Of a stretch of 64,000 bases of DNA, positions 16,988 through 24,899 are shown one piece after another. The translations under genes were made by a program, and so were the position numbers. The notes below the pieces were generated by a model, which was not told the origin of the DNA, did not search any database, and saw only the letters and a list, made by a program, of their open reading frames with translations. Source of the stretch: Nonomuraea thailandensis (GTDB lineage: Bacteria; Actinomycetota; Actinomycetes; Streptosporangiales; Streptosporangiaceae); the NCBI RefSeq assembly GCF_024172165.1, contig NZ_JAMZEB010000002.1, forward strand, positions 11,739,501 to 11,803,500, in the 5' to 3' direction. Every line of letters starts with the position of its first letter. Within the stretch, counting starts at the first letter, position 1.

Positions 16988-17991
16988 TGCGACCAGTCAC
17001 GCTGTTCACCGGACAGTGGGCCGATCTGCCGTTCGAGGAGGTGTGCAGGCTGGCGGCCGAATGGGGTTACGACGGCCTGGAGATCGCCTGCTCGGGCGAC
17101 CACTTCGACGTGGCCCAGGCCGTGGCGGACCCCGCGTACGTGGAGCAGAAGCGCGCCCAGCTCGACAAGCACGGCCTGAAGGTGTGGACGATCTCCAACC
17201 ACCTCGTCGGCCAGGCGGTCTGCGACCACCCCATCGACGAGCGCCACAAGGCCATCCTCCCGGCCCGCATCTGGGGCAACGGCGACCCGGAGTCGGTGCG
17301 CCAGGCCGCGGCCGAGGACATGAAGAACACCGCCCGCGCCGCGGCCCTGCTCGGCGTGGACACCGTGGTGGGCTTCACGGGCTCGTCGATCTGGCACGCG
17401 GTGGCGATGTTCCCGCCGGTGCCGGCGTCCATGGTCGACGCCGGCTACCAGGACTTCGCCGACCGCTGGAACCCCATCCTCGACGTCTTCGACGAGGTGG
17501 GCGTGCGCTTCGCCCACGAGGTGCACCCGAGCGAGATCGCCTACGACTACCACACCACCGTGCGCACGCTGGAGGCCATCGGCCACCGGCCCGCGTTCGG
17601 CCTGAACTGGGACCCGTCCCACATGGTGTGGCAGGACCTCGACCCGGTCGGGTTCATCCTCGACTTCAAGGACCGCATCTACCACGTGGACTGCAAGGAC
17701 ACGCGGATGCGGGTCGGCGACGGCCGCCGGGGCCGCCTGTCGTCCCACCTGCCGTGGGCCGACATGCGCAGGGGCTGGGACTTCGTCTCGACGGGGCGCG
17801 GCGACGTGCCCTGGGAGGACTGCTTCCGCGCCCTCAACTCGATCGGGTACGAAGGACCCATCTCGATCGAGTGGGAGGACGCCGGGATGGACCGGCTCGA
17901 CGGGGCCAAGGAGGCGCTGGGCTACATCCGCAAGCTCAACTCCATCACCCCGCCGACGACGGCCTTCGACGCCGCCTTCTCCACCACGTAA
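16987..17991 (+). CDS. Sugar phosphate isomerase/epimerase (xylose-isomerase-like TIM barrel)
   Basis: 334 residues. Visible metal-site elements of the AP-endonuclease-2 superfamily are the Glu of GYDGLEIACSGDH, Glu/His of RFAHEVHPSE, GLNWDPSHMVW, VDCKDT and the terminal Glu in GPISIEWEDAG. IolE- or 3-keto-sugar hydratase/isomerase-like. Last gene of the ROK operon, ending in the palindrome at 18004-18037. It probably acts on the product of the Gfo/Idh enzyme; the exact substrate is unknown. Confidence 0.88.
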   Translation: MRPVTLFTGQWADLPFEEVCRLAAEWGYDGLEIACSGDHFDVAQAVADPAYVEQKRAQLDKHGLKVWTISNHLVGQAVCDHPIDERHKAILPARIWGNGDPESVRQAAAEDMKNTARAAALLGVDTVVGFTGSSIWHAVAMFPPVPASMVDAGYQDFADRWNPILDVFDEVGVRFAHEVHPSEIAYDYHTTVRTLEAIGHRPAFGLNWDPSHMVWQDLDPVGFILDFKDRIYHVDCKDTRMRVGDGRRGRLSSHLPWADMRRGWDFVSTGRGDVPWEDCFRALNSIGYEGPISIEWEDAGMDRLDGAKEALGYIRKLNSITPPTTAFDAAFSTT

Positions 17992-18003
17992 GCGGCAGCC
18001 GCC

Positions 18004-18037
18004 GGGCGCGTGCTCAACCGCGGTTGAGCACGCGCCC
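18004..18037. terminator. Perfect 34-bp palindrome, bidirectional terminator
   Basis: GGGCGCGTGCTCAACC-GC-GGTTGAGCACGCGCCC is perfectly self-complementary. It lies between two convergent genes and includes the last eight codons and stop of the minus-strand gene at 18014. Confidence 0.8.
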
Positions 18038-19426
18038 GACGCCCGCGATCACCGCCGTGGCCAGCAGCCAGCCCGACAGGATCAGCACCACGGACACCGC
18101 CTTGTCGATCCCGGCCGGGTCCCAGGCGGTGCGGTGGCCCAGGTTCGCGACGGGGACGATGAGGTCGAGCACGTACAGGACGGGGTCCCAGGCGGGCCCG
18201 TCGTTCTTCACCCTGCGGGGCGGATGGGCCGCGAACCACAGGGCGCCGGTCGTGACCAGGAACAGCAGCCAGGCCAGGGCCCGTCCCGGCAGGTAGCCGT
18301 AGCCGAACAGCACGTCCTGCAGCACGCTCCACACCCTGGCGGGCAGCCGGTCGCCCCTGCGGATGCGACGCTGCCTGGCCAGCCGTACCAGGCGGGCGGC
18401 GCGCTCGTCACCGGCACGGGCGTAGCAGAGCGCGAGCTGCTCGTACGAGCCCGCTCCCGCGTGCTGGTCGAGCCGGAGCCAGCGCAGGCGCTCCTGATGG
18501 TCCGTGCCGGGCCCCTCGGCGAGCCGGCGGTAGGTGAGGCCTTCCAGGTCCAGCCGGCCGGGCTCGGGCCAGCTCTCGCGGTTGTCCACGTACGCGTCCA
18601 CCTGCGCGTCGCGCAGCACGATCCGGCCCTCGGGGCGGTCGCGGAAGTCCAGCCGCAGGCGGGGTGTGCGCAGCCGGGCGAGGTTCAGCCCGCCTGTGAT
18701 CACCGCGTCGTGGAAGGTGACCAGCACGCCGACCTCGGAGCTGCGCAGCCGGACCTGCCCCGTGGAGGTGAAGCCCCAGTCCACGTACAGCCCGCGGCGG
18801 ATCTGGGCCACGGACGCCTCCATGCCGGCGATCCTGGCGCCGTTGAGGTAGACGGCGCCGCCGATGTTCGCGGCACGCAGATGGACCGCACCGGTCGCGG
18901 ACAGGCCGGTCCCCGTGACGGAGCCGGTCACCTGGAGCTGGTCGGCGTATAACGACCACTGGCCGGAGGAGCCCAGCGTGAGGTCGGCGAGCATGAGATC
19001 GCCGTCGATCCGGGCGTCGCTGAGCTCCAGCACCGCCGAGGAGACGGCCTTGTGCCGGGGAACGCCGAACGGGCCGGCGACCTCGTCACCGCTGCCCGTG
19101 ACGCGCTGGTCGGCCAGGGGCTCGGTGCCGTTCCCCGAGCCGATCACGGCCTGCCGCAGCGTCAGGTCGGTGCTCAGCCGCAGCCGGAACGCCTGCACGG
19201 CCTCGGCGTGCAGGCCCGTCAGGTCGATCGACTGGCCGGTGACGCCGTCGAGGATCAGCGCGCCCTCGATCCGGCAGCCCGGCAGCTCCAGGTCGAAGCC
19301 GAACGACTGCCCGCTCAGGTCGAGGTCGCCGGTGACGGTGACGCCTTCGAGGCGGAACGGCCCGCTGGTGTGCCTGCGCAGCAGCCGGAGGAACGCGGAG
19401 GGAGGCATCCGCCGGGATCTGGTCAT
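18014..19426 (-). CDS. Pentapeptide/beta-solenoid-like protein with C-terminal membrane helices
   Basis: About 470 residues. The first 300 are repeating short strands with L-x-x-A-x-I/V periodicity (ILDGVTGQSIDLTGLHAEAV; LELSDARIDGDLMLADLTL), reminiscent of bactofilin or pentapeptide solenoids. A basic helical stretch follows (YARAGDERAARLVRLARQRRIRRGDRLP), then three hydrophobic helices (ALAWLLFLVTTGALWFA; DLIVPVAN region; VSVVLILSGWLLATAVIAGV). Public databases often label such proteins membrane-associated oxidoreductases without evidence. I prefer the ATG at 19426 because GGGGGAGG lies 9 nt upstream; an ATG at 19435 abuts that site. Function unknown. Confidence 0.75.
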   Translation of the reverse strand: MTRSRRMPPSAFLRLLRRHTSGPFRLEGVTVTGDLDLSGQSFGFDLELPGCRIEGALILDGVTGQSIDLTGLHAEAVQAFRLRLSTDLTLRQAVIGSGNGTEPLADQRVTGSGDEVAGPFGVPRHKAVSSAVLELSDARIDGDLMLADLTLGSSGQWSLYADQLQVTGSVTGTGLSATGAVHLRAANIGGAVYLNGARIAGMEASVAQIRRGLYVDWGFTSTGQVRLRSSEVGVLVTFHDAVITGGLNLARLRTPRLRLDFRDRPEGRIVLRDAQVDAYVDNRESWPEPGRLDLEGLTYRRLAEGPGTDHQERLRWLRLDQHAGAGSYEQLALCYARAGDERAARLVRLARQRRIRRGDRLPARVWSVLQDVLFGYGYLPGRALAWLLFLVTTGALWFAAHPPRRVKNDGPAWDPVLYVLDLIVPVANLGHRTAWDPAGIDKAVSVVLILSGWLLATAVIAGVGRVLNRG

Positions 19427-19471
19427 GATCGGCATCCTCCCCCAGGGGCCGGGGGAGGATGCGCGCGGTCG

Positions 19472-20557
19472 TCAGTCCATCAGCACGATCTGGCGCAGCA
19501 CCTCGCCGCCCTTCAGGGCCGCGACGGCGTCGTTCAGGTCGGTCAGGCGGATGCGGGAGCTGATCATCGACTCCAGGTCCAGCAGGCCGGACTTGTGCAG
19601 CTTGGCGAAGTACGGGAAGTCGTGCCGCACGTCGGCCTCGCCGTACAGGCTGGACAGCAGGTTCTTGCCCTCGAACAGCAGGCTGAAGGCGGAGATGGAG
19701 ACCATGTCGTCCATCGCGCCGGCCCCGACGACGATGACGTCGCCGCCCTGGCGGGCGAGCTGCCAGGTGCTCTGGATCGTGGCGGACTTGCCGACCACCT
19801 CGAAGGCGTAGTCGAAGCCGCCGCCGGCGGTGAGCTCGTTCAGCGCGTCGGGGACCTGCTCGGGCGTGACGGCGTGGGTGGCGCCGACCTTCCTGGCCAG
19901 CTCGTGCTTGGAGGCCAGCGGGTCCACCGCGAGGATCGTCCTGGCGCCGGAGATCCGCGCGCCCTGGATGACGGCCAGGCCGACACCGCCGCAGCCGACC
20001 ACCGCCACCGTGGAGCCGGGGCGCACCTTCGCGGTGTTGAGCGCGGCGCCGACGCCGGTCGTGATGCCGCAGCCGATCAGGGCCGCCGCCTCCCACGACA
20101 CGTCGTCGTCGATCTTGATCGCGCCCTGCCAGGGCACGACGATCTCCTCGGCCCAGGTGCCGCACCCGGCCATCCCGAACACGGTCGAGCCGTCGCCGAG
20201 CCGGAAGTTGCCCTTGCTGAAGGACTCGATGACGTACTTCATGCACAGGAACGGCTGGCCGCCCACGCACAGGTCGCACTCCTGGCAGGCCGGGCGCCAG
20301 CTGATCACGACGTGGTCGCCCGGTTTGACCGAGGTCACGTGCTCGCCCACCTCGACCACCTCACCCGCGCCCTCGTGGCCGAGGATGAGCGGCACGGGCT
20401 GGGGCAGCACGCCGGTCATGGCCGACAGGTCGGAGTGGCAGACGCCCGTCGCCCTGATCCGGACGCGTACGTCGGCGGGCCCGACGGGGGCCAGGGTGAC
20501 GTCGTCGCGGATGTCGAGCTTGTCGTTGCCTACGGCGTGCAGGATCGCGGCGCGCAT
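19472..20557 (-). CDS. Zinc-dependent alcohol dehydrogenase
   Basis: 361 residues of the MDR superfamily: catalytic zinc ligands in ATGVCHSDL and GHEGAGEVVEVG, a structural-zinc lobe CQECDLCVGGQPFLC, and Rossmann motif VVGCGGVGLAV. Class III-like organisation. It is the last gene of the operon PPOX-ferredoxin-ADH. ATG follows GGAGGAACCCCC. A KstR-type box heads the operon, so the substrate may be a steroid side-chain alcohol or aldehyde produced by a P450 (inference). Confidence 0.9.
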   Translation of the reverse strand: MRAAILHAVGNDKLDIRDDVTLAPVGPADVRVRIRATGVCHSDLSAMTGVLPQPVPLILGHEGAGEVVEVGEHVTSVKPGDHVVISWRPACQECDLCVGGQPFLCMKYVIESFSKGNFRLGDGSTVFGMAGCGTWAEEIVVPWQGAIKIDDDVSWEAAALIGCGITTGVGAALNTAKVRPGSTVAVVGCGGVGLAVIQGARISGARTILAVDPLASKHELARKVGATHAVTPEQVPDALNELTAGGGFDYAFEVVGKSATIQSTWQLARQGGDVIVVGAGAMDDMVSISAFSLLFEGKNLLSSLYGEADVRHDFPYFAKLHKSGLLDLESMISSRIRLTDLNDAVAALKGGEVLRQIVLMD

Positions 20558-20584
20558 GGGGGTTCCTCCTCGTTTCCTGCGGGG

Positions 20585-20776
20585 CTATTCCTCGAGGGAC
20601 AGAGCGGCTTTCGGGCAGGACCTGACCGCGTGGCGGACGCGGTCCCGCATCTCGGGGGGTGGTTCCGGGAGCAGGATGTGCAGCTGGTCGTCGTCGTCGA
20701 CCTCGAACACTTCCGGCGCGAGCCCCATGCACACGGCGTTGGCCTCGCAGACCAGCTCGTCCACCTTGACCTTCAT
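20585..20776 (-). CDS. [3Fe-4S]-type ferredoxin, FdxD-like
   Basis: 63 residues beginning MKVKVDELVCEANAVC. The cluster ligands are CxxxxxC (CEANAVC) and the late Cys of RSCPKAAL, with Ala replacing the fourth Cys, as in P450-supporting 3Fe-4S ferredoxins. The acidic VFEVDDDDQ segment is typical. The start at 20776 is set by AGGAGG; longer in-frame starts lie within the upstream gene. It closely recalls mycobacterial FdxD, a KstR-regulated redox partner. It could feed electrons to the P450 at 30647. Confidence 0.9.
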   Translation of the reverse strand: MKVKVDELVCEANAVCMGLAPEVFEVDDDDQLHILLPEPPPEMRDRVRHAVRSCPKAALSLEE

Positions 20777-20777
20777 C

Positions 20778-21227
20778 TCAGAGCCTCCTGTGGTCCCATG
20801 AGACCACTTTCGTGCGCTCGACGACGTACGCAACCCGCTTGGCGCCGGTTTTCTCCACGTACGGGCGCAACAGCTCGTCGGGTACGCCCGGAGTCATCCG
20901 GCGCGCGATCGCCAGGCCGACGGTCAGGACCCGGTCGCGGTCGTCCACCTGCACGGCCTTGCCGTACACCAGGACGCCGCGCAGCTCGTCGTAGTCGTCG
21001 CCGGCTTCGACGAGGCAGCTCACCCGGGGATCGCGGCCCAGGTTGCGGGTCTTCTGCGCCTTGGCGTAGGTCCAGAAGGCGATACGGCCCTCGTCCAGGC
21101 CGTAGAACATGGTGACGAGGTGGGGGGTGCCGTCCGGGTTGATGGTCGCGAGCTGCAGCTTGCGCGAGCCCTCCAGGAAGGCGGTGACCTCGTCGTCCGA
21201 CATGGCGATGCGAGCGCGCTGATTCAC
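20778..21227 (-). CDS. PPOX-class F420/FMN-dependent pyridoxamine-5'-phosphate-oxidase-like protein
   Basis: 149 residues of the split-barrel flavin fold: FLEGSRKLQLATINPDGTPHLVTMFYGLDEGRIAFWTYAKAQKTRNL, then a DPRVSCLVEAGD strand typical of F420-binding FDOR-B proteins. It starts at GTG 21227 (an ATG at 21203 is an alternative); neither has a clear ribosome site, and the KstR-type box ends only 10 nt upstream, which suits a near-leaderless message. First gene of the operon with ferredoxin and ADH. Confidence 0.85.
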   Translation of the reverse strand: MNQRARIAMSDDEVTAFLEGSRKLQLATINPDGTPHLVTMFYGLDEGRIAFWTYAKAQKTRNLGRDPRVSCLVEAGDDYDELRGVLVYGKAVQVDDRDRVLTVGLAIARRMTPGVPDELLRPYVEKTGAKRVAYVVERTKVVSWDHRRL

Positions 21228-21236
21228 GCTGCCAAG

Positions 21237-21250
21237 TAGAACAGGTTGCA
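21237..21250. promoter_or_regulatory. KstR-type box before the PPOX-ferredoxin-ADH operon
   Basis: TAGAACAGGTTGCA is an exact fit to TnnAACnnGTTnnA, the published mycobacterial KstR consensus as I remember it. It lies 10 bp upstream of the PPOX start, where a repressor would cover the promoter. Confidence 0.7.
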
Positions 21251-21273
21251 GATCAGCCCTGCAAGAGCCGTTT

Positions 21274-21286
21274 GGAATGTTGTTCG
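21274..21286. promoter_or_regulatory. Dyad GGAATGTTGTTCG before the methyltransferase gene
   Basis: It shares the 11-mer GAATGTTGTTC with the site at 10051 and overlaps the region where the -35 of the methyltransferase promoter should be. A -10-like TAGGGT (21294-21299) follows and the ATG is at 21308, so the mRNA is probably leaderless. Confidence 0.4.
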
Positions 21287-21307
21287 GTTCGGCTAGGGTG
21301 CATACCC

Positions 21308-21943
21308 ATGACGATGCCGTCAGAGCTGCTGTACGCGGCGAAACATGCCAAGGGTTTCATGCCGCCCGACGAGGGGCTGGCCCTGTTCGAGACGGCCTGC
21401 CGGTACGGCAAGCTCGGCCCCATCTGCGAGATCGGCACCTACTGCGGCAAGTCGGCCGTCTACCTCGGCGCGGCGGCCCGGCAGAGCGGGTCCGTGGTCG
21501 TGACGGTCGACCATCACCGGGGCTCGGAGGAGATCCAGCCCGGCTGGGCGCACCACGACCCGACCCTGGTGGATCCCCGGTTCGGGAAGATGGACTCGCT
21601 GCCCACGTTCAGGGCCACGATCGCCTCCGCGGGGCTGGAGGAGGAGGTGATCGCGGTCGTCGGGAGGTCGGAGCGGGTCGCCGGGCTCTGGAACACGCCG
21701 CTGGGCATGCTGTTCATCGACGGCGGTCACTCCGAGGAGCCCGTGACCCGCGACTACGAGGGCTGGGCGCCGCACGTGATGACGGGCGGGGCGCTCGTCT
21801 TCCACGACGTCTTCCCCGATCCGGCCGACGGGGGGCAGGCGCCGTACCGGGTGTACCGGCGGGCGCTGGACTCCGGCGCGTTCGAGGAGGTGGCCGTCAC
21901 GGGCTCCATGCGCGTCCTGGAGCGCGTCGGGCCGGGCATCTGA
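21308..21943 (+). CDS. Class I SAM-dependent methyltransferase (Methyltransf_24 type)
   Basis: 211 residues. The SAM-binding glycine motif is EIGTYCGKSAVYLG (about residues 37-50); VVTVDHHRGSEEIQPGW and MLFIDGGHSEEPVTRDYEGW are the acidic post-I and catalytic motifs found in the class related to cephalosporin hydroxylase/O-methyltransferases. The ATG at 21308 was chosen over an upstream ATG at 21272 because the latter falls in the promoter. Substrate unknown. Confidence 0.82.
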   Translation: MTMPSELLYAAKHAKGFMPPDEGLALFETACRYGKLGPICEIGTYCGKSAVYLGAAARQSGSVVVTVDHHRGSEEIQPGWAHHDPTLVDPRFGKMDSLPTFRATIASAGLEEEVIAVVGRSERVAGLWNTPLGMLFIDGGHSEEPVTRDYEGWAPHVMTGGALVFHDVFPDPADGGQAPYRVYRRALDSGAFEEVAVTGSMRVLERVGPGI

Positions 21944-22031
21944 TCAGTTGGACCCGCCCGATCCCGCTCCAGTCGTTCCGCGCCGCCCCCGCCCCCGTCG
22001 CCGCGCCACTGCCGTCGGCCGTCCGGCTCGT

Positions 22032-23027
22032 TCAGTAGTGGTGGCGGCGGGTCCAGGAGCCGCGGATCTGCGACTGCCAGCGCTGGAAGTCCTCGTGGGT
22101 GTGCGCCTCGTGGCCGAGCGCGATCAGCGCCCGGTCGGTCCACGAGGCCGCCTCCTCAGGGCCGGCGCCCGCCAGGATCGGCGCCGCCTGCGCCGTGTGG
22201 TCGGGCAGTTCCCCCGAACGCAGCCGCGCCGCCACCGCGAAGGCGCAGCCCTGCGCCAGGTACGCGCGGAAGCCGTCGGCCCCGGCCCGCTCGGTCAGCC
22301 ACCACAGCTCGTGGGCCTCGGCCCCTCCCGTGTACGCCGCCGCGAACCCGACCCCGCTCCACAGATCGGCCCGCCGCGGGATCGCGTACCCGCCGATCCT
22401 GGCGGAGACGTCGTCCGGAGCCCCGCCCTCGTGGTACCAGAGCAGCCGCCCCAGCCCCTGGTCGAACACCGCGCAGTGCGCCCTGGTGAGCAGGTCGGGC
22501 ATGGTGCGCTCGCCCACCATGCGGTCGGCCCTGGACAGGCTCCACTGGAAGCCGAACCCGTCCACGGCCAGCCACCGCAGCAGCGGATGGGCCCGCCGCG
22601 CGCCCCACACCGGTCGCAGCCGCAGCAGCGCGTACGCGCGGCCGGCGCCGAGGTAGGCGGCGTGGCGGTGATGCTGGGCGGGGCCGGCCAGTAGCTCGTG
22701 AAGGCGCCGGCCCCGGGTCAGGGTGAGCAGGTCGAGCATCGTGCAGGCGGCCGCGGCCCCCTCGTAGGCGAAGGGCCGCTGGTCCTCCGGGATCTCCTCG
22801 ACCTTCTCGGCTTCTTGTGACATCACCGCGTTGTAACCGAACACGTACGATCGCTCGGACCTGGTGAAGACCGTCCGCGATTGCGCGCCCCTGTGCCGGA
22901 ACCTGCGCCGGCTCAGATCGGACTCCAGCGGATCCTTGGCCAGCAACCGCCGCAGCCCCCTGGGGCCGGAGAGTGTCGGCTCGGTCCTGGCCTGGTCCAA
23001 GAACGATGGTGTGCCCGTGTCGCCCAC
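22032..23027 (-). CDS. DUF1702 family protein
   Basis: 331 residues with the DUF1702 hallmarks: FAYEGAAAACTMLDLLTLTRGRRLHELLAGPAQHHRHAAYLGAGRAYALLRLRP, DGFGFQWSLSRADR, and GLGRLLWYHEGG. DUF1702 proteins occur in enediyne and other secondary-metabolite loci and also alone; no catalytic role is established. The GTG at 23027 is the most upstream start; the region before residue 25 is not family-like, so the true start could be later. Nothing else of an enediyne cluster is visible here. The 118 bp upstream of it holds no recognisable element. Confidence 0.7.
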   Translation of the reverse strand: MGDTGTPSFLDQARTEPTLSGPRGLRRLLAKDPLESDLSRRRFRHRGAQSRTVFTRSERSYVFGYNAVMSQEAEKVEEIPEDQRPFAYEGAAAACTMLDLLTLTRGRRLHELLAGPAQHHRHAAYLGAGRAYALLRLRPVWGARRAHPLLRWLAVDGFGFQWSLSRADRMVGERTMPDLLTRAHCAVFDQGLGRLLWYHEGGAPDDVSARIGGYAIPRRADLWSGVGFAAAYTGGAEAHELWWLTERAGADGFRAYLAQGCAFAVAARLRSGELPDHTAQAAPILAGAGPEEAASWTDRALIALGHEAHTHEDFQRWQSQIRGSWTRRHHY

Positions 23028-23145
23028 GCTTCCCCCGAAGACGCCTCGTACGTCACTCAGAAGCTAGTAAGCCCGCTGAGCGACCCATCGGCGGCGCACC
23101 GGCCCCTGTTGGCAAAGAACCCGCAAAAGCGGTTGTACGGGCGCC

Positions 23146-24189
23146 TCAGAGGCCTTCGGTGTGCACCGCGGCGCAGCCGCACACCTCCGGGTCGAACACG
23201 GCGGTCCCGTCGATGTCGCGGAACAGCCCGCCCCCGGGCGAGAGCCCGAGCAACGCGTCGGCCGCCAGCACGACGGCGGCGGCGGTGTAGCCGGAGCGTT
23301 CGTGCGGGAAGTGCTTGCGGTTGGCGAACTGCCAGCCGGTCCAGTACGAGCCGTCCTCGTGCCGCAGGTGCTGCATGTCGGCGAAGAGCGCGTGCGCCCG
23401 CTCCTTGTCACCCAGCGCGTCGAGCGCCAGCACCAGCTCGCACGTCTCGGCCCCCGTCACCCACGGCTGGTCCGACACGCACCGGATGCCCAGCCCCGGC
23501 ACCACGAACGTCGGCCACTCGCGCTCCAGCAGCTCCAGCGCCTGCTGCCCGCGCACCGCGCCGCCCAGCACCGGGTAGTACCAGTCCATGGAGAAGCGGC
23601 TCTTGTCCGCGAACGCCTCCGGGTGCGCCGACAGCACGTGGGCCAGCCGGTCGGCGGCCAGCTCCCAGTGCGGCTGCGGGTCGCCCAGGTGGTCGGCCAG
23701 CAGCACGCCGCAGCGCAGCCCCTGGTGGATGGAGGAGCAGCCGGTCAGCAGCGCGTACGCCGCCGGCCTGCCGTGCGCGTCGCGCTCCCAGACGATCTCG
23801 CCGCGCTCGGTCTGCAGCCCCGCCACGAAGTCGAGCGCGGCCTTGACCATCGGCCAGCTCTCCTCCGTGAAGCGCCGGTCGCCGGTGACGAGGTGGTGGT
23901 GCCACACGCCGACCGCGATGTAGGCGGCGTGGTTGGTCTCGCCGTTCGCCTCCGTGGGCACGCCGTCGACCAGTTTCATCGGCCAGGCGCCGTCGGCGCG
24001 CTGGTGACGGGCCAGCCAGGCGTAGCCGCGGCGCACCGGCTCGTCGAGCCCCGCCACGGACATCGCCATGAGGCACTCGATGTGGTTCCAGGCGTCCACG
24101 TGCCCCTCGGGCCAGGGCACGCCGCCGTCGTCCTGCTGGATCGCCGCGATGCTGCCGGCCGTCCGTACGACCTCCTCTCGGGAGATCAT
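23146..24189 (-). CDS. Prenyltransferase/squalene-cyclase-like alpha-barrel repeat protein
   Basis: 347 residues with terpenoid-cyclase-type alpha/alpha toroid repeats: IQQDDGGVPW, RHQRADGAWPM, LQTERGEIVW and HLRHEDGSYWTGW are QW-like motifs. No DxDD or other cyclase acid motif is evident, so it may be a glycan-processing or scaffold relative rather than a terpene cyclase. The ATG at 24189 overlaps the methyltransferase stop (ATGA). Third gene of a GT4-methyltransferase-this operon. The Cys-rich end (VCGCAAVHTEGL) is unusual. Confidence 0.75.
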   Translation of the reverse strand: MISREEVVRTAGSIAAIQQDDGGVPWPEGHVDAWNHIECLMAMSVAGLDEPVRRGYAWLARHQRADGAWPMKLVDGVPTEANGETNHAAYIAVGVWHHHLVTGDRRFTEESWPMVKAALDFVAGLQTERGEIVWERDAHGRPAAYALLTGCSSIHQGLRCGVLLADHLGDPQPHWELAADRLAHVLSAHPEAFADKSRFSMDWYYPVLGGAVRGQQALELLEREWPTFVVPGLGIRCVSDQPWVTGAETCELVLALDALGDKERAHALFADMQHLRHEDGSYWTGWQFANRKHFPHERSGYTAAAVVLAADALLGLSPGGGLFRDIDGTAVFDPEVCGCAAVHTEGL

Positions 24190-24896
24190 GGCTTCCGCAC
24201 GTACAGGACCACGCTCTTGCCGATGATCGGATTGAGCAGGGTCTCGGCGATCCTGGTGGCGGCGGGGCGCTTCATGATGTCCCAGACCAGCAGCTCGTGG
24301 TACGCCTTGGCGAGCGGGTGCCCGTCGTTGTTGACGCCGACCGCGCACTTGATCCACCAGTACGGCGCGTGCAGGCCGTGAGCGTGGTGGTGCGGCCCGA
24401 TCTCGAAGCCGATGGACTTGAGCTTGGCCGACAGCTCGGCGAGCGTGTAGATGCGCACGTGACCGCCCGGAGCGGTGTGGTAGTCCTCGTCCAGCGCCCA
24501 GCAGATCCGCTCGGGCAGGAAGCTCGGCACGGTCACGGCCGCCGTGCCGCCCGGCTTGAGCACGCGGAAGATCTCGCGCATGGCCGCCATGTCGTCGGGG
24601 ATGTGCTCCAGCACCTCCGCCGCGATGACCCGGTCGAAGCTGTCGTCCTCGAACGGCATGTCCAGCGCGGTGCCCTGCACGGTCTCGCCGGTGGCGCCGT
24701 CGGGCACCTCGCCCGCCTTGTCCATCGCCACGAACATGCTCGCCACGCCGTCCAGCTCGGACTGGTCCATGTCGAACGCGATCACGTCCGCCCCGCGGCG
24801 CAGCACCTCGAAGGCGTGCCTGCCGCCGCCGCAGCCCAGGTCGAGCACGCGCACGCCCGGACCCACGGGCAGCCGGGCGAAGTCCACGGTCAGCAC
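24186..24896 (-). CDS. Class I SAM-dependent methyltransferase
   Basis: 236 residues. SAM motif I VLDLGCGGGRHAFEVLRRG (about 18-36), motif II DRVIAAEVLEHIPDD, then VLKPGGTAAVTVPSF. UbiE/Methyltransf_11 type. GTG start at 24896 with AGAGG about 8 nt upstream, 3 nt after the glycosyltransferase stop. It probably methylates the glycosyltransferase product or its lipid carrier. Confidence 0.9.
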   Translation of the reverse strand: MLTVDFARLPVGPGVRVLDLGCGGGRHAFEVLRRGADVIAFDMDQSELDGVASMFVAMDKAGEVPDGATGETVQGTALDMPFEDDSFDRVIAAEVLEHIPDDMAAMREIFRVLKPGGTAAVTVPSFLPERICWALDEDYHTAPGGHVRIYTLAELSAKLKSIGFEIGPHHHAHGLHAPYWWIKCAVGVNNDGHPLAKAYHELLVWDIMKRPAATRIAETLLNPIIGKSVVLYVRKP

Positions 24897-24899
24897 TGG

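Noticed and set aside
22032..23027. DUF1702 gene as a sign of an enediyne cluster
   Set aside because: No enediyne polyketide synthase or accompanying cassette is in the window.
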